From positions 64,230,863-64,294,862 of the forward strand of contig CM063284.1 of assembly GCA_032173965.1 (NCBI GenBank): 64,000 bases of DNA, in the 5' to 3' direction. The notes under the pieces were generated by a model that had not been told where the DNA came from, made no database searches, and saw nothing but the letters and a program-made list of their open reading frames with translations. The position numbers and the translations under genes are program-made. Source of the DNA: Sitta carolinensis (lineage: Eukaryota > Chordata > Aves > Passeriformes > Sittidae). This document shows positions 1-12,647 of the stretch, one piece after another; position 1 is the first letter of the stretch, and every line of letters starts with the position of its first letter.

Positions 1-2430
1 ACAGGATCTGGTCTGTGACTCACACAGGAATTCAACATATTCATACTTTGCTCTAAGTACCTTGACTGAGTCTTCTGAGGTTAATAAAAATTGAGGTAAC
101 ATATTTGACTCACTGATCCCTGTCAACACCTCCAAGCTCCCACTTCCAGTATCTGTGTCCAGTGTCTGAATTCTAGGTCTGTTAGGAAGTCTGTGTGGGC
201 AATGACCTAAAAATATTCAATAGAGAAGCCACTTTTGATTGGCATGTATTTTTGCTACACCAGTCACATAAATGAAGTTTTAAATCCTTAGCAGCATACA
301 CATTCCTAGTTTCAGGTTATATTTCAGTAAATAAGTGCATGGACACTGGGTCAGATGTGCAGTGTCTATAAACCAGCAGATCTCTGAGCTTCCTGTAAGG
401 TCTGAAGACCTAGAAGAACTGAGCGTCTAATCTGAAGTGTTCTAGGTAAAAATGGAGTCCCTTTCTAAAATATTAATGGGAAAATTAACTGAATTTGTGT
501 CCAAAGATATATTGTCTGATTAATACTACCTGAACACACAGTTCTTGCCTTAAATAGGTACCCTAATCTAAAATGCAAATGAACAGAGATAAAGGAAAAT
601 AGGAGAAAGTATTATACTGGAGAGATTCAATACAATAAAATCTTCAGCTTTCACAGCATTTTCAGTATGAAGGCCCATTTCTCACAAAATGAAGTTTGAA
701 GGAAGAGGGGGAAAGATCATGCATTTGTCATGGTTCAAATTTCATCTTCATTCAAAACTAAAAATGATACTATCAAAGCAAAACTGCCACCCCAAGCCAC
801 CTCCAACTGTCAAAACATTTCTATGACTCTGTTTAAAATAACTGGTAATGGCCTCTCTTGATCTCGTATCCCTAAAATGATCCCCTAAAATAAAGGAATT
901 AGACCCCTGTCTTTCAAAGGTCATTAGCATAGGAAACAATGAGTTAACAATAATGAGGTGTCAGTAGCAGCAATGAGGTTATTTTTTGATCCCAAGCTAA
1001 TTGAAACAGTTGGAAGATAATTCCCTAATGTGCCAAATAAATCCCTCTCAACTTTTACAGAACAAAAAGAACAAGCATGAAGATAGGAGTGTGGTTGTTA
1101 CAAAAACACATCCTATGAATGAATCTAGGAAATCACTAAAACTTTATTAAACTGGAAATAACATATATGGAGCCACAGGATGGATTTTAAGCTCTTTCAA
1201 CACTAAGTTTACTTTCATTTACTGAAATCACTCTCCCTTAGTATGAAGCTTCATTCAACACACATATCGTGTCTCAGACAACAAAAAGCAGTAGCTTGGC
1301 CAAGTTTCCTAACAGATCCATGGATTAGACCACAAAGCTTTAGTCTACAGGGAAAAGCAGTTGACTTGGCAAGTCTGCCTGTAGCTTGCTGACCTTTGTT
1401 TCAGAAAAGGTCACTGCAGAGTCAAGTTCCTGAACTTCCCAGGGATTCTGCAGCTCTAAAGCTAGGGATCTTTTAGACTGTAGCATCATGATAGCCTAAA
1501 GAAACATGAATTAATAAACCCTTTTTTTAAATTCCCACAAAACCTTTGCAGAAGTCCAGGAGAGATCAGGAGTGATACCAGTCCAGTTCTCAGTTATCAG
1601 CAACCAAGACATTGCTGGAAAGTGCTGTAAGAACACAAAAAACCAGCTGCACATAGCTGAAAGGCTGAAGGTTTCTGTGTCCGTGTGAGAAGCTTTGATT
1701 GTCTGTGGTCTGCCCTGAGCACAATTATGAGAGTTTAGCTTACAGTGCTATCAAGCTGGCTCTTCTTGTTACATTCAATGAAATGAAAAACAAAATAAAA
1801 AGGCAGTGAATTTTTTCCTCGATAATTTTCAGTGGCAGAATAGAACACTGTGCACCTTAGGCTGCAGGAATTAAGTTGTAAACCATGGCAGATTATAATT
1901 GATTTGCTAAAAGAGCAAATAGAAACCCTTGAGTTACACAGCATTTTAAGCAAGAGAATGACAGACTGAAACAGGTTTATCGCTGATGTTAAGTTAAATC
2001 TTAAATTAGGCATGTGCAAAGCCTTTCGGCTTTTCAGGGTGTGTCTCATACATGGAATGAACAACACAGTTTTTAAAGAGGTAACACCTCGATTAGAATG
2101 ATTATTTTAAAGAATCATAGAATAACTCAAAAATGGAATTGTAGATGCTTTAAAAAAATTATCCTATTATTATTAGTTCCAAAGAAGCAGTAGCTGCTAA
2201 CACTGCTGAACTTTGTGATCATTCTTCTAGATAAAATTGCTAGTAATTTTCTAAAAAGTTAATTTCTTTTCTATACTTTATATAATTTAAATCCTTATCT
2301 TTGGTTTCTATTTTTAAAGATACATCAAATAAATGGTTGAAATAAGACAGAAGAAGCTGTATGAAATTCCTCTTGCTGAAATGAAAAAGTTGTTTGTTTT
2401 TTTTTTTTTAAAAAAAAAAGATAATTTAGG

Positions 2431-2495
2431 GGCCAATGGATTAGATGACCAGAAGAGGTCCCTTCCAATATAAAACATCTGTGATTCTCTGATAG
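2431..2495 (+). mobile_element. CR1 LINE 3'-end fragment
   Basis: The segment reads like the terminal part of avian CR1 elements in sense orientation: a 'gattagatgaccagaagagg' block, then 'tcccttccaa', then 'tctgtgattctctgat'. Only about 65 bp are recognisable, so it is an old or heavily 5'-truncated copy. It sits next to a T9/A10 low-complexity stretch at about 2,400-2,420. Confidence 0.75.
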
Positions 2496-5400
2496 GTATT
2501 TTTATATATGTTCTATACCTCATAAATTGAATAAACTACATATATTATTCTACTTTAAAATATTAATTAATATTAGATATATTTTCATTACATATTATGC
2601 AATTTTATGCATTGTATTTTATATATTTTATCATGCAAATAAAACAAAATAAAAAATGAACAAAAGCTAATGTGGTCATTGTTCTTTAAATAAAGTTACA
2701 AATTAAAGAAGTACTGGCAAAAAAATTAGTGAGAGGGAAAAACAGATGTTTCTGTGTTCTTGATGGAGTATTTTAATAGCACAATCTCCAGTTTAACATG
2801 TATAGTGACAACAGAGGAGCAGCCACTGTGACTATTAGTACTGCAATTCCTTATACAAAGAGATCACTCTATGTGTCTATACATATAAACACACACACAC
2901 AGAGGACAAACCAGTCCCAACAGAACACTGGTTCATTTCTATTTATCATTCTGCACGCAATCACACCTTCCCACCTATCCTGAAGGTCATGAATTTGCAT
3001 TTGGTGGGGGGATGGATATGTATTTCCAGCATCCAAAATGTTTCAAAAAGGGAGACTGCAACTGCTTTCCAGCCAAGTCCTAACGCCAGGCTGCATGCAC
3101 CGTTGCTGGATAGAAACTGAGTAGTCAGGGCCTCTGCAGGTGGAGCGTGGGAGGTGAAATCCACTGTCAGTGAATGAGGTTGCCGGGCAAGACGCACACA
3201 CGCACTCCCACACAGCAGCTGCTACTGCTGTTCCTGTCAATAGCCCCACCATCTGAAAGGAGAAGGGCTTTCTCAAAGGTGAGCTGGTTCAACTGCACAA
3301 GGGTTTAATTTTTGCTAATTATTTCCTGAATTAGACTATCTTTTATTAAATAATGGTAACTACTCAAGTGAACTTCGGCTGGAACAGGAGTAGACCCCTA
3401 AGAACTGCCACCCGCTCTCTCAAATCAATGACTAAACTTTTGCTGACTTCAATCACCCTGGAACAAACAGACCTTTAAACCTGAGGCTCTCCATCAAACA
3501 AAGATGGACTAAAAGAGGTTTTTTGCTCAGAAAAACTCCAGTATGAACTTCTGACTACTAAAACCAGCTCCTGGACACACACGCATGCACAGCCCATCAT
3601 CCATCAAGTCTCTGTACTGAAACATATTTTTGTAGAAGACCTAAACACCTCTGAGATGAGCTTTTGCTCATCATTGTCCTGCTGGAGAGTATCAGGAAAC
3701 GTGAATATATAAGTGTATTTTCACCTACACTAAAGGTGTCTAATGCTTGTTATTTGTTGTCACTCAGTCAACAGTCAGAAATGTGACATTGTAACTTTAG
3801 AGTTTTGGTTGTACTCCTGAAAATTATTATTTGCATTTCAGAAAATGAAAACATTACAAAGGTTGAGATTGACGTTGTAGAACTGACATCCAAAATGACA
3901 ATATGAAAGTGGAAATATCTAGTAACAAATATCAAAATAACTATAGCCCCTTCTATTCTGCTTTTCTTCATTGAACAGTAAATTACCACAGAAGATATAC
4001 ATATCACCTTTAGGCTGGGGATCTGTATCACACAATAATCAGGATAATCAATCTCTAGCAACTCCCATATGCACAGCACATCAGGTTCTCTAGCAAATTT
4101 GTTCAATAACACTAAAATGAACATTTTAAGGAAGATATGAATGCCACTGGGATTTCTAGAAAAGCTGCTCTTCATAAATATTTAAGCTTCTTAAATTTTA
4201 TAGCATTAATGCCGATGAACCGTTACAAATACTGATGAATGACTTGGGAAAGGGATTTTCACCACAGCCGATGATGTAGATCAGCCTGTGCTTCCAAGCA
4301 TATGAAGGGGACCATCTTGTCTTTTGTTTCCCCAAAAGATTTCACTCCATTGTTCCTCTGACACATTTTATTTCCTTTTTATTAAGTGCCAGCAATTCAC
4401 TCCCTTCTGCTGCTGACCCGAAGGCCCCCAGTACATCCCCTAACTTTGCTGATCTCTAAGGTACATACACAAGAGGCAACAGAAGCCACAGACAAACCAT
4501 CCATGCTGAGGGGGGCAACCATAGGTAAGCAGAACAGGTTTAGCTGATTATTACGGGCTGAATGAAGTTGGTGGCTGAAAGAGGCTGACATTTCAGGATT
4601 GGTCAGCTCAGATACATGAACAACCTTTTGTAAGCCATGGCACAGCTGAGGGAGGGCCTTTAATACTGGTTTGACTTCGTAAATACATTCCTCATGGCAA
4701 TACCCAACTATTTGCATTAAAACCATTTAACCTTTTATAAATACCACAACATACAGTTTTGATGCTTTAAACACACTTTAAACACTCTGCAGTGCCTGAA
4801 TCTATCTAATAGTGGGGAAATGAGATGCAGATATCCCAGCTCAGCAATTGTGCTGTAGCGGTAGATGACCTCCTATGGATCAGAGGGACAAGATATGCCT
4901 GAAACTTCACTAGGATGTGGAACCGTCTCTTGCTAATCTGATATGGACATCAAATGAACAATAGTAATCTAATAATGAGCATCTGTAGGCCAAAGATTGT
5001 CTATGAAGGTGCTTCTAGGTTTTTTCCTTTGCATCTAAATTATTTATATTTCAATCTAATGGCATATATAGGAACTTGGATTTGAAGTTCTTTTATCAAC
5101 TATTTGTTTCACAAATATTATAAATTGCATGCTATTCGCAGTTTAGTTTATATTGTACTCTAAGTATTTCTTTTTTCCCTTCAAAAACATATACTGTTAG
5201 TCTTATTAGCTCAAGGTTAAATATCAAATCTTCATCATATATATTTTTCATGCTCCTCTTTTTCATACTCTGTGATAAGTCAGTAATAGTGGAAATCTGT
5301 ATATAACCAATCGTATTGTTCTAGAAGTACTGATACAACTGAATCAAAACTCAAGTCCTTATTTACACCTAGGTTTTATATATTTTTAATGTTCATTAAT

Positions 5401-5894
5401 TCATAAATCAGCCTTAGAGTGTTGTTTTCCTTTCTTTTCCTTTATGAAGACACGAGAATGACACATTTGAAGAGAGATTAAAAGAGAACTCCAAGATAAA
5501 TTATTCATGAGAGCAAACAATATTCTTTTCTAAAGAAAATGATAGCTTTTAGAAATATGGTGCGATATATGCTGAGCCTTTGTAAATACAGGGAAGCAAG
5601 GAAATAAAAATGAAATAAATTACTGGTTTTGAAACAAAAATATTATTTCTGATCCCTAAGTGATTTGCCTAAATTTATTCAAGGAAAACATTAATTCAGA
5701 CATGTAAGGTGAAAAGCTGACCCTGTCAGCCAGCAACAAAACACTCACTAACTTGAGAAGAGCCAGGATTTCATCCCATCAGTGTGAAATATTTATAATT
5801 CCTCCAATTCACCTTAGGTATAAAATTTAAGTATGTTTTGTTACTTTTCTTTATGTTTTGTTACTTTACTTTGCTCCTCCTCCCTTCTTGAGGG

Positions 5895-5938
<44 letters not shown>
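5895..5938 (+). repeat. A44 homopolymer run
   Basis: An uninterrupted run of 44 adenines in the assembled sequence. It is followed 44 bp later by a pentanucleotide array. It could be the degenerated tail of an inserted retroelement, but no recognisable element body precedes it. Its exact length is likely to be unreliable or polymorphic. Confidence 0.95.
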
Positions 5939-5942
<4 letters not shown>

Positions 5943-5982
5943 GATATTTGCACTAGATCATTGTAGGTCATTTCAAACTGAA

Positions 5983-6072
5983 ATTCTATTCTATTCTATT
6001 CTATTCTATTCTATTCTATTCTATTCTATTCTATTCTATTCTATTCTATTCTATTCTATTCTATTCTATTCT
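5983..6072 (+). repeat. (ATTCT)18 pentanucleotide microsatellite
   Basis: Eighteen perfect, uninterrupted copies of ATTCT span exactly 90 bp. The same unit (ATTCT/AGAAT) underlies the human ATXN10 expansion, and long arrays of it are known to unwind easily. Here it lies about 6 kb upstream of the CAP2 CpG island in apparently non-genic DNA. The perfect array suggests recent expansion and probable length polymorphism. Confidence 0.97.
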
Positions 6073-9000
6073 TTGGCTTGATTCCTCCTAAAATTTTCTG
6101 GCTTTATATTTCCAAAGTAAAACCTTTATTTGACAGAGGAAATCCTTCTGCCACAGATGTATGGGGAAATCATGCATTGAGAAGGACAGATTTCAGAAAA
6201 GGGGTCTAGTCTTAAAAAGCTCTCAAAATATTGTAAAATAAAAGCATGCCACTCCATTTGCTACGAAGAATATAAAAGCTGGAGTAAATGACAGTGCTAG
6301 GCTCTGTACTGCTGTGCCTGATCATCTCTGCATCCCTAATCTAGGTAGTCATACATTGCAAAATAATAATTTAGGCTGACAAAACTGCATAATAATATAA
6401 GTAATGTACTGTACCTAGGGATCCTTGCCAGCAGTGTCATTTTGCAGGAGGATATAAAACTGAGATATCTTGACTCTTCAAGTTCTTGGTTGAGGGAGAG
6501 GTTGAAAGAGCAGAATATAATTCTGCATGGCATTCTGCATGCGAAAAGCACAAATAACCTCAGATTCTTTCAAGAACTAGGTAAAATTCAACATTCAAAG
6601 CCCATGTGTTTTCCCCCTCTATATGAGGGTAGTAAGTGAATTTACAGAAGATACCTGTCAATAGCTAAATGGGTTCTTACAGGAGAAGACCAAGCACGGT
6701 CACTATGTTGAGGTAAAGACTTGTATTTACTGCCTGAGTGAACTATCTAACAGGGACTAAGTGTTTTTCTTGCTTTTCCCTCACCCACATAGTGCAAAGG
6801 AGCTTGGAGATGGACAAAAGCATCTAGGTACAGCACTGGGAGAAGGGAGTAGCAAATGTCACCTGGTATCTTATCAACTGTTGTGGAAGAACAGTGGAAT
6901 TCTGTCTCTAAGGGTTTTTTTCTTTGATTTACTTGGCCTGTAATGACCACAACAGGGGTTACACTACTTAGGAACCACTGTTTAAATAAGGGCATTGTCT
7001 ATTTAACACTAAATTTATATCTTTCAGAATACATGTTGGTTATCCGCCCACATTGCTATTTGATTATATTCTACAAAGTGTTCTCTCTGTAAAAAAATCT
7101 TATTAAATTATCAATTCATGTGATTCTACCACAAATATTGCACAATTAGGGGGTTTCTTTAAAGCACTATTCCCTAGAATCAGGCAATTCTGTATTTTAA
7201 ATGAAACAACAAAAAAAAAAATCTATCCCAGTGGTTTGCACAGTAAACCTTGAATTCATTAATAAAAAGAATCTCAAATATCCCCTGCTTTTTAGGAAAA
7301 AAATCTTATTTTCTGTGCAGCTGTACTTTTCAGTACCTCTGCTGCACCAGCTGTCAGGGCTTTCCTATGCAACAAGAATATTGATCTCAGGGAATAATTT
7401 CTAAGTCTTCCCAGGAAAAAATTTAGAGCTGATTCTATCCTTTCTATCTCTAGGAGATGGAAAAATAAACAAACTACAACCTCGATTTACTGGGGAAAGA
7501 AAAAAAGAAACCATGTCAGAACCTCCTCATCAATAAGCAAAAATTACTTTGACTGATCACTAAATGAGACATTTTAACTGCCAGAAGTACATGAAGAAGA
7601 CTGATGCATTTTACTGATGATGTATACACAGCAAGCCTTGACAAGCTCTGATCGTGACAGTGATGCCATCATACACATGGTGATGAAAGAAACACAGTAG
7701 CAGACAACAAGGAAAAAAATGTCACCTACTAAGAAAAAAATGCAGCCACAAGAATACACAGATTAAAACACCAGACTTCCACACCTGACCCATTTGCACA
7801 TTGTGAAAGTCACTGGAGCTTCAGGGACTGTGGGACACGAGTCAAAGAAGCTGTGGCATGAAAATGAACATGAAACACTTATATGGTTTTGACTTCTGGC
7901 AGTATTTGGGTAAACTTGCATTTTCCTCTGTTGCAGATGGATTACAAAGCACTGGCAAAGACCAGGTTCAGAGCATAGACATTTAAGCAGCTGCAATTAT
8001 CCTACTAAGATGCTTCACAGCTCACACCTGGGTCTGGAACAGAGAGACAGCATCATGGTAAAGTTGTCCTGAAACTCTACCAAAGCAGAACTGTGCATTC
8101 AACTACTAAGCTGGAAGCAGTACCTCGCTTTGTTTAGTTGTACTGGGGTCTCACAAGAGAGCACTGCCAGTCTCTCTTAAAGAATCCTCTGCATCCCAGA
8201 TTGAAAGGAAAGTGAAAACAGAACCAGGAAGCTTAACAGAAATGCTAATATTCTAAAATGGGAAAACTAACACTGACCAATGAGTAAGACTTTGTTATTC
8301 CTTTTGACTGCTGCTTCCATAGGTATGATGCACAGAAACAGAGTTCAAGGTGTCACAATAACACTACACTCACATACTTGGAAGATTTGCTCAGTCAAAT
8401 CATCTTCACTAAAAGTTCCTTTCAAAATTCTGCCTATAGTTAAATGAAACCCACAAAACTTCACTTGAAATCCATATCAAAATGTATTAGTGTGTAAAAC
8501 AGGTTGTTTAGCAAAAACACATGAGCCCGTATCCCATGATCATCAACAGGGCAATGTAAATACTTAGCAGAGCTGAGGCCCAAGCCTACCATATCCACTG
8601 AGGAGCCTTCCCAAAAGCTCTACAGAACCGTATTAAACCACAAAACTACCATCAGTAAAAGTAGTCACAAACACTAGCATTTGTGAGATCAAAACAATTT
8701 CCCCTTGGAATCAGCAAAGCCCTTAAATGTATACTGAATTATAAACAAGTGAGTAATTCCATCCCTATGTGACAAGCTGCTTAAATACAACGGGAACGCT
8801 TAAGTGCTCTGCTACACAGGGATGCCATTACTCACATACTTAATGATAAGTGCGTGCTTATTACTTAACTTTTTATGTTGTGATGTCTAAAAAGAAGCAT
8901 GCAACTAATTAGTGTACAGTTATGAGACCCCACACCCCCAGAGGTTTCTGCATAAAAAAAGAATACAGAGAAGAGATAAAAAAGCAGCAGAGTGACAGCT

Positions 9001-11579
9001 ATGAACTGAAATGTAATTTGAATCTGCCTGCATATCTTACAGGTGAACAGTTTGAATGACGACAGATTTCACCCCAGTTTAAAAGAGGAGAAGGAGTCCA
9101 CTTCTCTGGCAGAATTTTTCCTTTATTTCTTCCTGCGTGTTTTGACACTTGATCTGTACAAGATAACCACAAAGGGCTCTTCACAGATCCATTTTGTTAA
9201 TTAGCTATATGCTGTTTTTCAAATTCTGTAGACTAAACAGCAGATTTGGTAAGCAGATTCAGGACATCTTGACATGTCCTGAATGCACTCCAATATTATC
9301 TAAGCAAATCTAGTAAATCACACTACCATGCTTTTCACATGATATTCCAATTTCTTTTCGCATTAGTAAGGGCTTCTGCAATTTTAATCCATATTTTCTG
9401 CATTGCTCCAGCAAAGATAGACTGCATGCAATCACAGCAATGACCAACAATATTTGTGGTTTTTCTCCAGACTCATCTATGAATCATTTAGATGCAACTT
9501 TCATCAATAGAGAAATTTTACAATCATACACATTGAAAGTCCATTTTCAAGACAGACTAGGAAAGTAAGAATTAACCTTTTAAAATCTTCTTCTGTGGAA
9601 AAAAGCATGTATGTAAATAAAAGATGCACCAGAGTATTTTCTTCTAAGTAGGTTACAATGCTGTCATTCTGCAGAGATTTGATACCCTATCTCTACAGCT
9701 TCTGATGTGTACTTTGGGATCCTTGCACAACTTTAGAAATACACTCTTCTATAAAAGGGAATAAAACATGCCAGCCTTGGCAGATTGTCTGCAGCAACAA
9801 AGTTAGTAAGTAAAATGAAAAAAAGAATCATAAAGTTATATTAAATCCAATCCACTGCACTCCATGAGCTGCTACATTTTAACTGGGTAGCTTCCTGCAA
9901 GAGGACTATTACTATTATTAAGAAGAGCTCCTCAAAATTTCAATAGGACTGCGGCCTAAGTTATAATTTTAAGGCTTTTTTTGAATGTTTTGATCCGAAA
10001 GTTGGTGACCCTGACCTCACTAAAAAAGTACTAAAAAACTGTTTAACTGTTAATGTTTCAATTACAGGCATCCATGTATTTTCTGTATATCTGAATGATT
10101 TGTTAGACTGAGGGCAAAGTGGCCAGCCCCAAGGCCTGATGTACCAGTCATTCCTTGCTCAGTGTTTCACTTGATGCCAATTCACTTTCAAAACTTATTA
10201 TTTAATGCTGTCCAAGCCCTTTTCCTGATGGAAGAGAACAAATGCATGTCATCTAGTAATTTTTTTTGCATATACAGTATTTATGCAAAGTCCAAAACTT
10301 GCACATCTCATTTCTTTCTTCTCTTTAGGGAGATGTTTCCCAGCCTGAATTGAAAACTATTATGTTCTTTAATAGAACTGCCTTTCAGATTACCTTTATT
10401 TATTATAGAAATCACAAGGCTTTCTTCTCTAGCATTTTCAGGCACTACATCTTATATCTTTGTTTGCCATTGGATTTCCTGCCTTTTATGAGGTCACTTT
10501 ACAGTTACTGAATCTCCCTTTTTTCTCTTCTTACTAAATTTATTATTCTTGTTGCTCCTTTTACCTTAGACTAAGTCTTTTAGGCTTGCCAAAATTCTCC
10601 TTGGGATAAGAAGAAATAACTTGAGTGTTTTGTGAAGAAAGCACTAGAAGACAGGAGCGAAGACAGATTACAGACATGTTTTAGACATGTAGGGCATCTG
10701 GTGGTTTGGTAGCCTCATAAAACTTTTCATAGAAGAGAAATGCCTGATAGTTTCTCCTTTTCTGTATGCCCATAATGTAAAAGGATGATGAGAAGTGCTC
10801 AACTGAACTCTTACAATAAGAGCTTATAAAACTTTTCATCACTTAACTACATTTTCTCAAATTAAATTGACATTCTGCAGAAACTCTATTGCATTTATCA
10901 TCCTAAACTTTCAACTTATCATGCTGACATTGCACAAGTCTTGAGATTTTTTTTTCTCTGAATTGTAAGAAATACAGACTTGGAGCTTTACTCTAAGTCT
11001 AGTAGTTTCACTGTTAATCCTTTTGGGCTTTCCTTTCACGAGATCTACTGCGCTTGTTTCTAGTTTCTCTTGAGTAGTTTCTGCGTTCTGTGCATTTTTT
11101 CAATCAGGTTTTCAATTCCATACTACCTTTACACTTTTGAAAGGTTTGGCAAGACTCTCTGGTTTAAAACATGTGCTGTTCTGTTGATTTCATCTGTCTG
11201 CTTGTACATGCCAAGGAGAACTAGTTCGTTTCACTTCATACAGGAAACTGCGCCAGTGATTTTTCTGCAATTTCCAATGCCAATTACACTGTCTGCACTA
11301 CTGAGTTTGGATCCCAGACAGATCCTTGCAGTCTGCTTGCTTTTGCTTAATGCTGACTTTAGGCATGTGAGATCTGAGAGCTGCTATTAACCATGGCACT
11401 CTTGTTAAAATCTGACTTTCCTCAGCCCACATTTAACTGCTGTAAAGTTAAAACAAATCCTTATGTTCTATGTTTTATAGTGGTGTTGTCAGACCATAAG
11501 AATAAAAACATAAATTCTTCTAAAATAAGCTATATATTTGATAGAAAAACGTGCTACCATTTTTTGCATGACCACATGG

Positions 11580-11613
11580 TTGACTTGAAAAATATATTGA
11601 CTTGAAAAATATA
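11580..11613 (+). repeat. 17-bp perfect tandem duplication
   Basis: The 17-mer ttgacttgaaaaatata occurs twice head to tail, at 11,580-11,596 and 11,597-11,613, with no mismatch. It is a simple local duplication with no coding role seen. Confidence 0.9.
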
Positions 11614-12289
11614 TGTGGTCTTTTTAATCATCACCATCCAATGATTTTTCTTTTTCCTTTTCTGTTCAAGAGCAAACTTTCTCTAGAGGCTGTGAATTCA
11701 TGGTCTTCTCCCAAGACTTCCATTCAGAAAGCCTACTCATTTGATAGGAGCACGTGAAGCAGATTTAAGGTGAATGTTTTTTGGGACCATGTGGTGACAA
11801 GCACTGCACAATTGCAGAACATTCATGCTTCCATTTGGCATGGGGTACAGACTGGTGCAAAGCCCAGAGAGCCTGACAAATGAGGCCTAAACACGAGAGT
11901 TTGCCCACTGGAAGTCCTGATTTCATGGCCACACTAATGAAGGCAGCAGCCCCACCGTGGGCCCAGCTACAGCTGTGGTCAGGCTGGCACGGCTCGGTGC
12001 AGCCCAGAGGAGGCCATGAAGTATCCAGGTGGACATGAGGCTGCCCTCGCCCTTCCCGGCCATGTGAGGCGAGGGGTCTGATGCTTTCCACACGGGCCCC
12101 GCTCTTCCCTTCCCACTGCGGACCAGGCCAGTGTCTTGTAGGGTGCTCACTTCCAACCCTCTCAAACCGTGCCCGATGGGCAAAAGCAGGGCCACCATAT
12201 CAGCGGCCACGGGTGCCCTCCACCCTGGGCTGCTTGCACTCTGCCCTGCCCCTCCGTGATGCTCCAACACTGCCATTTCCCCGCAGATT

Positions 12290-12647
12290 CTCAGCCGCCG
12301 CCGTGAGACACCTCTCCCTCTCCCTCTCTCTCCATTTCCACACTCCACCCACTTTTTGCTTTCTTTCTCCATCTCTGCCACCGTCTCTCTCCCTTTCTGG
12401 ACTTGTCTTTATTTGGCACTCCCGGAAGCTGCTGGGCATTGCTCTCCCTGCCTGCCCGGGCAGCTGATGTGACTGACTGACACCGGCTCCCGCTGAGGAG
12501 GAGGAGAGAAGGAGGAGGAAGAGGAGGAGGAAGGAGAGCAGCGGCGAGGAGAGGGAGGGGGGGGGAAGCGAGTGACCGGCCGCGGATTTTCATTGCAGCG
12601 AGGAGGAGAAAAAAAAAAAAAAAAGGCTACGTGGGTCATCAAAACAG
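12290..12647 (+). other. CAP2: Putative CAP2 exon 1 (5' UTR), start approximate
   Basis: The ATG-containing exon begins only one base before the ATG and directly follows an acceptor, so at least one upstream non-coding exon must exist. The best donor in the CpG island is AACAG|gtaact, with the exon ending at 12,647. The 5' limit given is a guess inside the CpG island. The segment carries a purine-rich (GGA)n stretch, an A16 run at 12,609-12,624 and an ATG immediately followed by TGA at 12,467-12,472. No ATG occurs between 12,473 and the donor, so the main ATG in exon 2 would be the next one met by a scanning ribosome. An alternative donor is ggta|gtaagt at 12,983/12,984, which would lengthen the exon. 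Confidence 0.45.
12495..12568 (+). repeat. GGA-rich purine tract in exon 1 region
   Basis: A 44-nt unbroken purine run (12,495-12,538) is followed, after a short GC break, by a second purine run ending in nine G (12,546-12,568). It is GGA-repeat-like low-complexity sequence within the CpG island. It probably lies in the 5' UTR if the transcription start is upstream of it. Confidence 0.85.

Larger units (their letters stand above)
1..11950. other. Upstream intergenic DNA, no gene recognised
   Basis: This AT-rich stretch lies 5' of the CAP2 CpG island. I read both strands and found no frame that looks like a conserved protein; the open frames are short and low in complexity. It holds one clear CR1 3'-end fragment near 2.45 kb, a long A run followed by an ATTCT array near 5.9-6.1 kb, and a 17-bp tandem duplication at 11.58 kb. 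In human the gene upstream of CAP2 is RBM24, but nothing here was recognised as RBM24 coding sequence. Distal 3' UTR or enhancers cannot be excluded by reading alone. Confidence 0.7.

Noticed and set aside
5833..6081. 82-residue frame with poly-Lys and FYSIL repeats
   Set aside because: It reads through A44 and (ATTCT)18; simple-repeat translation only.
11070..11390. 106-residue frame upstream of the CpG island
   Set aside because: Hydrophobic low-information reading of T-rich DNA; no start context, promoter or similarity that I recognise.
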